Source: an uncultured Phocaeicola sp.
Lineage (GTDB): Bacteria > Bacteroidota > Bacteroidia > Bacteroidales > Bacteroidaceae
DNA: 64,000 nucleotides
Assembly (NCBI GenBank): GCA_944320815.1
Contig: CALUIZ010000006.1
Coordinates: 1 to 64,000, forward strand
Direction: 5' to 3'
Shown: positions 53,470 to 63,626 of the stretch, piece after piece
Layout: the number at the start of each line of letters is the position of its first letter
Numbering within the stretch: the stretch's first letter is position 1
Position numbers and translations under genes: made by a program
The notes under the pieces: generated by a model
What the model saw: only the letters and a program-made list of their open reading frames with translations
Told to the model about the DNA's origin: nothing
The model's database searches: none

Positions 53470-54525
53470 TCATTTTTCCTTGTGCTCCTTCACTCTCGAC
53501 AGGCCGATGAACACCGCCGAAAGCATCGTGAACACATATGCCTGGATGAACGCCACGAGCAGTTCGAGCGCGTTCATGAATATGCCGAACGCCACGGCGA
53601 CCACCGTCATCGAGCCGTTGATCACCGCCCCGGCCTTGACCGTGATGAAGATGATTGCAATCAGACTCAGCATGGCGGCGTGTCCGGCCATCATGTTGGC
53701 GAAGAGTCGGATCATCAGGGCAAACGGCTTGGTGAATATACCGAAGAATTCTATCAACGGCATCATAGGAATCGGGACCTTGAGCCACGTGGGCACTTCC
53801 GGCCAGAAGATTTCCTTCCAGTATGCCTTCGTTCCGAAAATGTTGGTGAAAAGGAACGTGCACAGGGCCAGCACCATCGTCACGGCGATATTGCCGGTCA
53901 CGGTCGCACCGCCGGGGAAGACGGGTATCAGCCCCATCAGGTTGTTCACCAGCACGAAGAAGAAGGCGGTGAGCAGATAGGGCGCGTAACGCTTGTAGTC
54001 CTCGCCCACACAGCCCTTCACCACATCCTCATAGATGGACATCACCGTGGCCTCAATCATTCCCACACCGCCTTTGGGCGCGCCCTGTTCGAGCGAATGC
54101 TTCCTGTACCAGCGGGCGCAGCCCAGCATGATGACCACGAGCAGCGCGCTGTTGATGAACAGGCCCAGCACATTCTTGGTGATGGAAATGTCGAGCGGAC
54201 GCACCTCTTCGCCGGCAGCGTTCCGTTCCACTATCTTCCCGTCGTTGGCCGCGATGTACAGGCCCTCATATTCCTTGCCTTCCGCTAGGCGGGAGGAGGA
54301 GAACACGTGCCAGCCCGTACTGCTCTTCACGATGACCGGGAGCGGGATGGTGAGATGCGCATCGCCCAGCGTGACGATGTGCCACTCGTAGGCGTCGCCG
54401 ATGTGACCGAAAATCAGTTTGTTCACATCCACTCCGCCTTCACCGCCGGTCTCCGCCTTCAGCGTCGCGGACGGAACCGCCAGCAACAGCAGCAGTGTCA
54501 TTGCTATGTACCGTAATTTTTTCAT
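53470..54525 (-). CDS. atpB: ATP synthase a subunit with exported N-terminal extension
   Basis: 351 residues from ATG 54525 (a TTG two codons up is possible). The first 20 residues are signal-like and the next 100 are an extension typical of Bacteroidetes, followed by five or six membrane helices. The essential Arg is in LMIRLFANMMAGH. Forms the proton channel with the c ring. 49 bases before the c gene. The start lies inside the preceding small membrane protein gene by 86 bases. Confidence 0.9.
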   Translation of the reverse strand: MKKLRYIAMTLLLLLAVPSATLKAETGGEGGVDVNKLIFGHIGDAYEWHIVTLGDAHLTIPLPVIVKSSTGWHVFSSSRLAEGKEYEGLYIAANDGKIVERNAAGEEVRPLDISITKNVLGLFINSALLVVIMLGCARWYRKHSLEQGAPKGGVGMIEATVMSIYEDVVKGCVGEDYKRYAPYLLTAFFFVLVNNLMGLIPVFPGGATVTGNIAVTMVLALCTFLFTNIFGTKAYWKEIFWPEVPTWLKVPIPMMPLIEFFGIFTKPFALMIRLFANMMAGHAAMLSLIAIIFITVKAGAVINGSMTVVAVAFGIFMNALELLVAFIQAYVFTMLSAVFIGLSRVKEHKEK

Positions 54526-54934
54526 TTTCAATTTGTTTACTTAATTTCAGTTTCGCTTCAAAACGGAGGAAGAAACGGGTCTCGAAAAACAGGAACGCGA
54601 AATAGAAGACGATGAACGTGGCCGTGAAAGCCACCATGTCATGCCCCACCGCGAATCCGTAGCACAGAAGCACGAGCACGCTCAGGATGAATTTCAGCAC
54701 CTTGCACGTCAGATAAGTCATCGCCAGCTTGTCCTGTCCCAGCGAGCAACTGAACGTGAACAGGCTGATGGAGAGCAGTCCGAAGAGATAAAAGAAAACC
54801 GGAATCAGCGGGAACCACCCGAAGTACCACTGCGGGATGAGCAGATGGAAGAGCAGCAGCGCCGCCCCCGCCATCACGATGCCCGCCACCGTAAGCTCCG
54901 CGATATATTTCTTCCTTACCTTGTCCAGTTCCAT
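54440..54934 (-). CDS. Small membrane protein between atpC and atpB, AtpI-like
   Basis: 164 residues, four predicted membrane helices (IPQWYFGWFPLIPVFFYLFG and others) and a charged tail. It takes the place usually held by AtpI/AtpQ-type small proteins, which help assemble the ring. Its last 30 residues overlap the start of atpB by 86 bases in another frame, so its true end could be closer. Confidence 0.7.
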   Translation of the reverse strand: MELDKVRKKYIAELTVAGIVMAGAALLLFHLLIPQWYFGWFPLIPVFFYLFGLLSISLFTFSCSLGQDKLAMTYLTCKVLKFILSVLVLLCYGFAVGHDMVAFTATFIVFYFAFLFFETRFFLRFEAKLKLSKQIENEKITVHSNDTAAVAGGSVRDAEGGDRR

Positions 54935-54981
54935 ATTCTATCCTCCGTGCATGATGCGTTCCGTCCCGCCCCTCCCCTTTT

Positions 54982-55227
54982 TCAGAGGTCGGCGCATACG
55001 GATACCTGATTGTCCCTCACTTCCGCGAAGCCCCCCCTGATGGTCAGGGTGTGCGTCCCGTCGTCCGCCGCATATCTCACCTCTCCGGCCGCCAGCGACG
55101 AAATCAGCGGGGCGTGGTTCACCAGCACCTGGAACTCTCCAAGCTCACCGGGCAGCACCACCATGTCCACCTTCCCGTCGAAGACCGTCCGTTCGGACGA
55201 AGCGATAACCAGATGAAGTTCTTTCAT
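54982..55227 (-). CDS. atpC: ATP synthase epsilon subunit, short form
   Basis: 81 residues, the beta-sandwich domain only (SERTVFDGKVDMVVLPG...). The usual C-terminal helix pair, which can inhibit the enzyme, is missing; a short form is normal for Bacteroidetes. Follows atpD by 19 bases. Confidence 0.9.
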   Translation of the reverse strand: MKELHLVIASSERTVFDGKVDMVVLPGELGEFQVLVNHAPLISSLAAGEVRYAADDGTHTLTIRGGFAEVRDNQVSVCADL

Positions 55228-55246
55228 AACCGTTTCGTTTGATTGC

Positions 55247-56779
<1,533 letters not shown>

Positions 56780-56847
56780 CTATTGTTTAAATTAAAAATT
56801 TTCAGGATTAACTTCCCGAGGGGAAGTCTGCGCCCTTTTGTCACGCA

Positions 56848-56855
56848 CAAATTTA
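56848..56855 (-). promoter_or_regulatory. Bacteroides -7 box (TAAATTTG) of the atp operon
   Basis: Minus-strand TAAATTTG, about 72 bases before the atpD ATG. No clear -33 box. Confidence 0.5.
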
Positions 56856-56997
56856 TACAATTCTTTCGTAAATCTGTTCCCGGAAGTAACATTTTTTATC
56901 CACAAAAAGCGGCCTCAGGCAGAATTTCCGACATATCGCACAGACTGGTTCACAATTGTTTGCAAAGGCTCTCCCCGCATAAACATTTATTCACGCT

Positions 56998-57015
56998 GCG
57001 GAAGCTCTCTTCCGC
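56998..57015. terminator. Small perfect hairpin behind yjbQ
   Basis: Arms GCGGAAG and CTTCCGC with a four-base loop, 55 bases after the yjbQ stop, without a T-run; a weak terminator candidate only. Confidence 0.3.
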
Positions 57016-57069
57016 CTTCGGTAACGCACACGGAATCCGCGGCACAGCAAATGTCTTTCACGTTTTTTT

Positions 57070-57498
57070 CTATTCGCCCATGAGGGTGGCCACCACTTTC
57101 CGTCCTCCCCCATGGTTGCGGAACTCGCACAGGTAGATGCCCTGCCAGGTGCCCAGGTTCAGCTTCCCTGCGGTGACGGGGATGCTCAGGCTCGGCCCCA
57201 CGAGGGTAGCCTTGGCGTGGGCGGGCATGTCGTCGGGCCCTTCCAGCGTGTGGTCGTACCACGGTTCGCGCTCCCGGACGAGGCGGTCGAAGATTTTCTC
57301 CATGTCGCCGCGCACGTCGGGGTCGCAGTTCTCGTTGACGGAGAGTGCCGCGCTGGTGTGCTTGATGAACAGGTTGAGCAGTCCCGTCTGCGGCAGGGGG
57401 CCGAGATGGGCGAGCACCTCACCGGTGATGAGATGGAACCCGCGGGGACGCGGCTTCAGCGTAAATTCTGTCTGCCGTATCATGCCTTCCCCTCCCAT
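57070..57498 (-). CDS. yjbQ: YjbQ/UPF0047 family protein
   Basis: 142 residues, beta barrel-like. LFIKHTSAALSVNENCD and LGTWQGIYLCEFRNHGG are the two signatures of the family, with conserved His and Glu near the putative site. The family is proposed to have thiamine-phosphate-synthase-like activity, but its natural role is not settled. Start overlaps the permease gene by 19 bases. Confidence 0.9.
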   Translation of the reverse strand: MGGEGMIRQTEFTLKPRPRGFHLITGEVLAHLGPLPQTGLLNLFIKHTSAALSVNENCDPDVRGDMEKIFDRLVREREPWYDHTLEGPDDMPAHAKATLVGPSLSIPVTAGKLNLGTWQGIYLCEFRNHGGGRKVVATLMGE

Positions 57499-58670
57499 AT
57501 CAGACCGACCTTCCTTCTCACGGCCAGCACGTTGAGCACCGACACGGCCAGAAACAGCACGATGCCCGTCGCCACGGCCATCGTCATGTCGCCTCCCTTC
57601 ATCTGTGGGAACAAACGTCCCAGCACGTCGAGATAGCCCGCGCGGACGAGCGACACCACAAGCAGTCCCGCCGCCAGCACCGCCGCGTTGAGAACCACCG
57701 TCAGCGTCTGGTAGGGCCGCGCCACCCTTGCCGGACTGTAGCCCATCAGCAGCAGACTCTCCAGCTTCCTCGTGTTCTTCTGCAGAAGGAGATAGATACT
57801 CAGCATCAGGATGTAGAACGACAGCACGCTGATCACCAGTCCCACGGCAAGCACGATGCCCACCACCGTCTTCAGGAACCAGGTGGTCTTGCCCGCGTCC
57901 AGCTTGTCGCCTTCCGTGTCATATCCCTTCTCCTTCAGATACTTCGCAATGCGGTCGTCGGCCGGATTGTTCACTTCCACGATGAGCCTCGACGGCCCCT
58001 CCTCCTTCCTGTCTCCGTAGGCGGCGTTCGCCCAGTCCATGAACGCCTGCGGCACCAGAATCGTGTTCAGCCGGTCGGAGAAGCCCACGATACGTCCCTT
58101 CATCCGCCCCGTCTGCCCCTTCCCGCTCATGCGGATGTCGAGCTTCATCATGCCCATCACCCCCTCCGAGAGCTGCGGAAGACTCCGGCTCTGGGCGAAC
58201 CCGAAGTTATAGAGGTTCAGATAGTTGCGCGGGAGCACGATAGGAATCTCCTCCTGTCCGGGACGGAATGTCCACCCGTCGAGACCGGTATCCACAAACG
58301 CGTCGGGCACCGACTCGAAAAACAGAGCGGTGGAGAGCTGCATCCCCTGCAGTCCCATCCCCGCCGACACGCGGAACCGCGCCGGAGTGAAGGCTCCCAC
58401 GCTCTCCGTGAAGGGCTGCTCCTCCAGTTCCGCCACTTCCGCCCGGCTGAACGCGCCGCTGCGTCCCATCACCGAGCCGAGAGTGCTCACCCGCTTGCTC
58501 ACAATCACATAGTCTTTTTTCATGAAACTGTCTCCCTGCGTGAACACGGGGAGCACATCCTTATAGAACTGCACGCTCATCAGCACAATCACCATCCCGC
58601 AGAGGTTGGCCAGGGCGAACCCCGCCAGTTGTGCCACGCTCAGATGCTGCCGCAATAATTTCCAAACCAC
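57480..58670 (-). CDS. ABC transporter permease, MacB/FtsX type
   Basis: 396 residues, GTG start at 58670. One membrane helix near 16-35, a large periplasmic domain (about 45-265) and three C-terminal helices (about 270-295, 320-345, 365-385), the FtsX layout. ATPase partner is encoded just upstream. It likely exports or extracts a lipid or lipoprotein rather than importing. Overlaps yjbQ by 19 bases. Confidence 0.8.
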   Translation of the reverse strand: MVWKLLRQHLSVAQLAGFALANLCGMVIVLMSVQFYKDVLPVFTQGDSFMKKDYVIVSKRVSTLGSVMGRSGAFSRAEVAELEEQPFTESVGAFTPARFRVSAGMGLQGMQLSTALFFESVPDAFVDTGLDGWTFRPGQEEIPIVLPRNYLNLYNFGFAQSRSLPQLSEGVMGMMKLDIRMSGKGQTGRMKGRIVGFSDRLNTILVPQAFMDWANAAYGDRKEEGPSRLIVEVNNPADDRIAKYLKEKGYDTEGDKLDAGKTTWFLKTVVGIVLAVGLVISVLSFYILMLSIYLLLQKNTRKLESLLLMGYSPARVARPYQTLTVVLNAAVLAAGLLVVSLVRAGYLDVLGRLFPQMKGGDMTMAVATGIVLFLAVSVLNVLAVRRKVGLIWEGKA

Positions 58671-58729
58671 GTCCGTCTGAATTAAAGGTTAGAGATAAAA
58701 AAGTTGAATATGGAAATCCGCCGCCGGAT

Positions 58730-59374
58730 TCAGAGCTTCATCACCCTGTCATAATCCAGAGGCAGATGCTTGCCGATGGAAGTCACGATTATCCCCGCCC
58801 CCTGCTCCGCCGCCTCCTCCGTCAGGATACGGGCCATGACGCGCGCGTTTCCGTCGTCGAGATGGCTCACCGGCTCGTCGAGCAGGATGAAGTCGAGCGG
58901 CTGGCAGAGCGTCCTCACGAAGGCCACCCGCTGCTGCTGTCCGAAAGACATCCTCCCCGTCTTCTGGTCCCACTTGTCGGCGATGCCCAGCTCCTCGAAC
59001 CACTCCTTCACCCGCTTCCTGCTGCGGAAGCCGGTCAGCCGGTTCTTGAGCTGCACATTCTCCCAGGCCGTCAGCTCGTCGAAGAGGCGCAGTTCCTGAA
59101 AGAGCATGCCCAGCGAACGCTTCCTCAGGTCCACCCACCGGGCCACGGAAAATTTCCGGATGTTCTCCCCGTCGAAGGAGATGATTCCCTGATAGTCGCG
59201 CCGATACCCGTAGATATAGCTGCACAGCGACGATTTTCCCGTGCCCGAAGCCGCCTCGACCAGATATTTCTTCCCTTTCTGGAAAACCGTCTGCCGGTGC
59301 CACACGTCGGACACGATTCCGTCGCGTCCGGCAAACACCTCGGGCAATGTCTGTTGTAGTTCGATTGTTGTCAC
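58730..59374 (-). CDS. ABC transporter ATP-binding protein
   Basis: 214 residues from a GTG start at 59374 (VTTIELQQ); a longer frame upstream overlaps the next gene and is unlikely. Walker A EAASGTGKSS, signature MSFGQQQRV, Walker B FILLDEPVSHLDD. Pairs with the FtsX-like permease 60 bases downstream. The stretch between Walker A and signature is somewhat short but complete. Confidence 0.85.
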   Translation of the reverse strand: MTTIELQQTLPEVFAGRDGIVSDVWHRQTVFQKGKKYLVEAASGTGKSSLCSYIYGYRRDYQGIISFDGENIRKFSVARWVDLRKRSLGMLFQELRLFDELTAWENVQLKNRLTGFRSRKRVKEWFEELGIADKWDQKTGRMSFGQQQRVAFVRTLCQPLDFILLDEPVSHLDDGNARVMARILTEEAAEQGAGIIVTSIGKHLPLDYDRVMKL

Positions 59375-59409
59375 GTCAGAATTCAGATTAACCGTTAGAT
59401 GATTCCGCC

Positions 59410-60918
59410 TCAGTTCAGGCCGCTGCTCTCCAGAAGCTGCCTGAGCACGTTCGCGTCCCTGTTCTTCGCCACCATTTCCATGCGCACCTTCTTCCCGTCG
59501 GCCGTCTCCACGGTGATATAGTCCGACAGACGGAGGAACGGAAGTGCACGGGGCATTCCCGGCATTCCGGACAAGTCCGGCACGTTCACCGCCATGTAGA
59601 AGAGCTTGCCTTCCACCCGGCCGCCCCACTCACAGTCGCGCAGCGTAAGTCCCGGCACGCGTCGGTCTATCAGCGAATGGTCGTTGGTCACATAAAACCG
59701 TCCGTCCTTCACCCCGAACCAGAAGGAAGCCGCTCCCGGCTGCAGATTCATCACCGAAGCGTCCGCCATCCGGAACTCATACTCCTCCGCACTTCTGTTC
59801 GTCAGCGTCATCGTGCCGCCCGTCAGTGAAAGCAGGGGCTTCAGCTCCTCAAACGTCCGAAGGAATCCGCTGTCCGTCACGTCCGCATAAGCGATGAAGG
59901 CTCCTCCCGACAGGTCAGGGACAGCCAGTGCCATGTCGCCCTTTATCGAGTTGAAAATCAGTCTGAAGTCTATCGGCATCATGGAGTTCTCGAACTGCCG
60001 GCGCACGGTAGGGTTCTCGCACAGCAGGTCGAACACCTTTCCGCCGTCCACATTGCCGGTCATCCACAGGCCGGTCCCCGAGGGAAACAGGTCGAGATAC
60101 GACCCCTTCACCGGTCCGCACGCCTTCCGCTGCTTCTCCATCAGTCCCTTCATCAGCTCGTCGGTGGTCAGCGACTCCGCCTCCAGCACCGTCTTTCCCT
60201 TCCCGAAGTCCAACGTGGCGAAACACTTCACGTCGTTCAGTTTCAGGTCGGCCGACACACCCATGGTGAGCGGAGCCACATACTCCCTCGGCAGCAAGTC
60301 GAGCGAGAGCACCGCGGCCACGTCCTCTCCGGCATCCGCCAGCCGTCCGAAATTCCCGTCGGCGGCGAATCCCTCCCCGCGCTTCTGGCGGAGCAGCATG
60401 GAAACCCTGTGCTGCATAGCGGCCGGCTCAGTCCCTGCCGGGTCGGCCACAATCATGAAGGCCGCGTCGGTATATGCCACCAACGCCCCTCCCGCCGTGG
60501 TCCACGTACATCCGTCGCTTTCCACCGGTTCGGCGCATATCTGCTGTCCGCGGAGCACATCGAGCAGTTTCTCCAGCTTTCCGCTGTCGGACACACGGAC
60601 AAGCATTCCCGTCATGCCGCCCTGCGGAGAGGCGAAGAAATACACCTTGTCGGTGAAGTCAAGCCCGCTTTCCGAAGGGTCGTCGGCAATCCGGTCGACC
60701 AGTCCGTCGGCTCCCTTGAACTCTCCCTTCAACGCCTCGGCCAAGGATGCGGCCGTCCGCCCGTCCGCTCCGCTCTTGCGCACCATCTGCTCCAGATTCA
60801 CGGAGACCACCGCCGCCGCGTCGTCGGGCAGCGCATTCGCATACTCGCTGCTGTCCGTGCACGAGGGCAGAGCGAAAGCCAGCATACAGCCGGCCACAAA
60901 CCATGACAAACGATTCAT
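59410..60918 (-). CDS. DUF4836 lipoprotein
   Basis: 502 residues. Lipoprotein signal (ALPSC, Cys20), then a beta-rich body typical of the Bacteroidetes DUF4836 family (ALPDDAAAVVSVNLEQM near the start, SLDLLPREYVAPL in the middle). Function not known to me. It is encoded next to the ABC pair and may be its substrate or partner. Confidence 0.75.
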   Translation of the reverse strand: MNRLSWFVAGCMLAFALPSCTDSSEYANALPDDAAAVVSVNLEQMVRKSGADGRTAASLAEALKGEFKGADGLVDRIADDPSESGLDFTDKVYFFASPQGGMTGMLVRVSDSGKLEKLLDVLRGQQICAEPVESDGCTWTTAGGALVAYTDAAFMIVADPAGTEPAAMQHRVSMLLRQKRGEGFAADGNFGRLADAGEDVAAVLSLDLLPREYVAPLTMGVSADLKLNDVKCFATLDFGKGKTVLEAESLTTDELMKGLMEKQRKACGPVKGSYLDLFPSGTGLWMTGNVDGGKVFDLLCENPTVRRQFENSMMPIDFRLIFNSIKGDMALAVPDLSGGAFIAYADVTDSGFLRTFEELKPLLSLTGGTMTLTNRSAEEYEFRMADASVMNLQPGAASFWFGVKDGRFYVTNDHSLIDRRVPGLTLRDCEWGGRVEGKLFYMAVNVPDLSGMPGMPRALPFLRLSDYITVETADGKKVRMEMVAKNRDANVLRQLLESSGLN

Positions 60919-60940
60919 ATCACATCACATTTTTTTGATT

Positions 60941-61648
60941 TCACATTTCCCGGCTGTTGGCCAGGTTCATCAGATGCACCGCCACGAGCGCGGCCGTTTC
61001 CGTACGCAGACGCGAACGTCCCAGACTCACGGCACGGAACCCCTTCGATTCGGCCAGTTCCACCTCCTCCCGGCTGAAGTCGCCTTCCGGACCGACCAGC
61101 ACCAGCACGTCATCTCCCGGCACGAGCACATCCCTCAGCAGAGGCTTCTCTCCCTCATAGCAGTGGCAGATGAACTTCTGTCCGCCAAAATCCCGTTCCA
61201 TGAAGCGGGCGAAAGCGGTCATCCCGTTCACCAGCGGCTTGCGTGCCTTGAGCGACTGCTTCATGGCCGACACCACTATCTTGTCCACCCGTTCCGTCTT
61301 GATCACCTTCCGCTCGGAGAAGCGGCAGTCGAGGAAGGTAAGCTCGTCGAAGCCGATTTCCGTGGCCTTCTCCGCCAGCCACTCCACACGGTCCATGTTC
61401 TTGGTGGGAGCCATGGCCAGATGCAGCCTCCCGTTCCAGAAAGGCTCCTGCTCCGTCCGTTCCGCCACCTTCACCCGGCAGCGTTTTCCGGTGGCCGCAC
61501 TGATCACCGCCCGATAGAAACATCCCCGTCCGTCGGTAAGCGACACCTCGTCGCCCACTCCCAGACGGAGCACCCTCAGACAGTGTCCCGCTTCCTCTTC
61601 CGGCAGTTCCTGGTCCGTCAGTATATCCGGTGTATAGAATAAATGCAT
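60941..61648 (-). CDS. rsmE: 16S rRNA m3U1498 methyltransferase
   Basis: 235 residues. N-terminal PUA-like domain (about 1-70) and SPOUT methyltransferase knot: VLVLVGPEGDFSREEVE and SLGRSRLRTETAALVA are the RsmE signatures. It methylates U1498 of 16S rRNA. 22 bases before the lipoprotein gene. Confidence 0.9.
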   Translation of the reverse strand: MHLFYTPDILTDQELPEEEAGHCLRVLRLGVGDEVSLTDGRGCFYRAVISAATGKRCRVKVAERTEQEPFWNGRLHLAMAPTKNMDRVEWLAEKATEIGFDELTFLDCRFSERKVIKTERVDKIVVSAMKQSLKARKPLVNGMTAFARFMERDFGGQKFICHCYEGEKPLLRDVLVPGDDVLVLVGPEGDFSREEVELAESKGFRAVSLGRSRLRTETAALVAVHLMNLANSREM

Positions 61649-61719
61649 CTCTTGTATCTTGATTTAGTTGTCAGTGTCACTTTCCGTATCTCCGCAATGG
61701 CAGACAAGACAAAGGACTT

Positions 61720-62301
61720 TCACAGGGCGTCACCGCCGCCGTGTTCCTTCTCCCTCCGCCGTATCTCGTCTCTCAGTTCCGAGGCCCGCTCATAGTTCTC
61801 CGCCCTCACGGCCTCGTCCATCGCCTTCCTCAGCATGTTCATGTCCACATTGTTCATGCTCACCGTATAGGTGGAAGAGTCGTCCGAAATGTTCCGGAGC
61901 ATCTCCCGCTCCAGCAGCTCCTCGTCCACACAGACCGGGAAGTGCATGTAATACGACAGGCAGATTGCGTCCGTCGTGCGGGAATCCACCTGGAAAACAT
62001 TGCCGTCCGGAGTCTCCACGTGCAGCCACGAGGAATAGATTCCCTCCCTTATGTCATAGATTACCGCTTTCCTGACCGTCACGCCGGCTCCTTCGAGCAC
62101 GTTCTTCATCATCTCGCACGTCAGCGGACGGGGAGTCTTGTAGCCTATCCGCGCCATCTTGATGCACTGCGCCTCATGCGCCCCGATAATCATGGCCAGC
62201 TTCCTTTCTCCGGGACCCGTCTCCTGCAGCACCAGCGCATACGCGTTGGAAGGACGCAGCACGGTCGACATGTCGAGGACCTCCAGTCGAATTTCATTCA
62301 T
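61720..62301 (-). CDS. DUF151 (bifunctional nuclease-like) protein with UVR motif
   Basis: 193 residues. I choose the ATG at 62301 because an AAGGAGG ribosome-binding site lies five bases upstream; the ATG at 62316 only overlaps the permease stop. Residues about 1-130 are the DUF151 nuclease domain (IIGAHEAQCI, VDSRTTDAICLSYYMHFPV) and the end has a UVR-like coiled coil (EAVRAENYERASELRDEIR). Related plant and bacterial proteins have nuclease activity. 71 bases upstream of rsmE. Confidence 0.85.
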   Translation of the reverse strand: MNEIRLEVLDMSTVLRPSNAYALVLQETGPGERKLAMIIGAHEAQCIKMARIGYKTPRPLTCEMMKNVLEGAGVTVRKAVIYDIREGIYSSWLHVETPDGNVFQVDSRTTDAICLSYYMHFPVCVDEELLEREMLRNISDDSSTYTVSMNNVDMNMLRKAMDEAVRAENYERASELRDEIRRREKEHGGGDAL

Positions 62302-62312
62302 AAAGACCTCCT

Positions 62313-63569
62313 TCAATATTTTCTTTCGTGTTTATATCTGAACACCAGCGCGAACACCACCGCCACCACCAGGGCATAGGAAGCGAAGACGAACCAGGCC
62401 TTGCTCCACCCGTCCACCTGCGGCAACGCCGAACTGAAGTCGACGAAACGGTTGACCACCCACTGCGCGCCCAGCGTGCCCACCGTCGCGCCTATTCCGT
62501 TGGTCATGATGACGAACAGCCCCTGCGCGCTCGAACGCACGGACAGGTCGGTCTCCTTGTCGACAAACAGCGAGCCGGACACGTTGAAGAAATCGAACGC
62601 CACTCCGTAGACAATCATCGACAGCACGAACATCCACACCCCGTCGCCCGGGTTTCCCAGACCGAAAAGTCCGAAGCGCAGCACCCATGCCACCATGGCG
62701 ATGAGCATCACCCGCTTGATTCCGAAACGGCTCAGAAAGAACGGGATGAGCAGAATGCAGCACGTCTCGCTTATCTGCGAAAGGGAAATCAGCAGATTGG
62801 CATGCTGCACGCCGAACGTGTCGGCATACTCAGGAATCGCGCTGAAGCTCGTGATGAACGGGTTGGCGAAGCCGTTGGTGATCTGGAGCGACACGCCCAG
62901 CAGCACCGAGAAGATGAAGAATATCGCCATCTTCCGCTCCCTGAACAGCAGAAACGCCCGGAAGCCCAGCGCGTCGACCAACGACTTCTTCCTGCCGGAA
63001 TCCCTGCTCACCGGACACTCGGGCAGCGTGTTGGCATACACGGCCAGCACCAGTCCCCAGGCCGCGCTGGCGAAAAACTGCATGCAGTTCTGCTGGAATC
63101 CCAGAAGGTCGACCAGCCACATCGAGCAGATGAAACCAATTGTGCCGAACGTGCGGATGGGGGGGAATGCCTTCACCGTATCCAGTCCCGCCTTGTCGAG
63201 CGCCGTATAGGCCACTGAGTTGGCCAGAGCCAGCGTGGGCATGTAGAAGGCCACCGCCGCCGAATAGAACGCGAAGAGCGGAGTGAACTCCACGTCGTCG
63301 CCCATCGTCAGGGCATAATATCCCGCCCCGCCCATGAACAGGGCCGAAAGCAGGTGGCTCAGTCCCAGCAGACGCTGCGCGGGAATCCAGCGGTCGGCCA
63401 CGATGCCCAGCACCGCGGGCATGAACAGCGACACGATTCCCTGCATCGCATAAAACAAGCCGATATGGCCTCCCAGACCGGTCTTCGCCAGATAGGTCCC
63501 CATTGAGGTCAGATATGCTCCCCACACGGCAAACTGCAGGAAGTTCATCACAATCAGTCGGAATTTCAT
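62313..63569 (-). CDS. Nucleoside permease, MFS family (NupG-like)
   Basis: 418 residues, twelve predicted membrane helices. The N-terminus RLIVMNFLQFAVWGAYLTSMG and GIVADRWIPAQRLLG match nucleoside:H+ symporters of the NupG type found in Bacteroides. Imports nucleosides using the proton gradient. Overlaps the upstream start of the next gene by four bases. Confidence 0.85.
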   Translation of the reverse strand: MKFRLIVMNFLQFAVWGAYLTSMGTYLAKTGLGGHIGLFYAMQGIVSLFMPAVLGIVADRWIPAQRLLGLSHLLSALFMGGAGYYALTMGDDVEFTPLFAFYSAAVAFYMPTLALANSVAYTALDKAGLDTVKAFPPIRTFGTIGFICSMWLVDLLGFQQNCMQFFASAAWGLVLAVYANTLPECPVSRDSGRKKSLVDALGFRAFLLFRERKMAIFFIFSVLLGVSLQITNGFANPFITSFSAIPEYADTFGVQHANLLISLSQISETCCILLIPFFLSRFGIKRVMLIAMVAWVLRFGLFGLGNPGDGVWMFVLSMIVYGVAFDFFNVSGSLFVDKETDLSVRSSAQGLFVIMTNGIGATVGTLGAQWVVNRFVDFSSALPQVDGWSKAWFVFASYALVVAVVFALVFRYKHERKY

Positions 63570-63626
63570 ATTCGCGTATCTGTATTTTTATCCCGGCGGA
63601 CCTTTCCGCCCGCCCGGATGGGTTAA

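Noticed and set aside
59894..61642. 582-codon open frame on the plus strand
   Set aside because: Antisense to the DUF4836 and rsmE genes, which have known domains; a GC-rich shadow frame.
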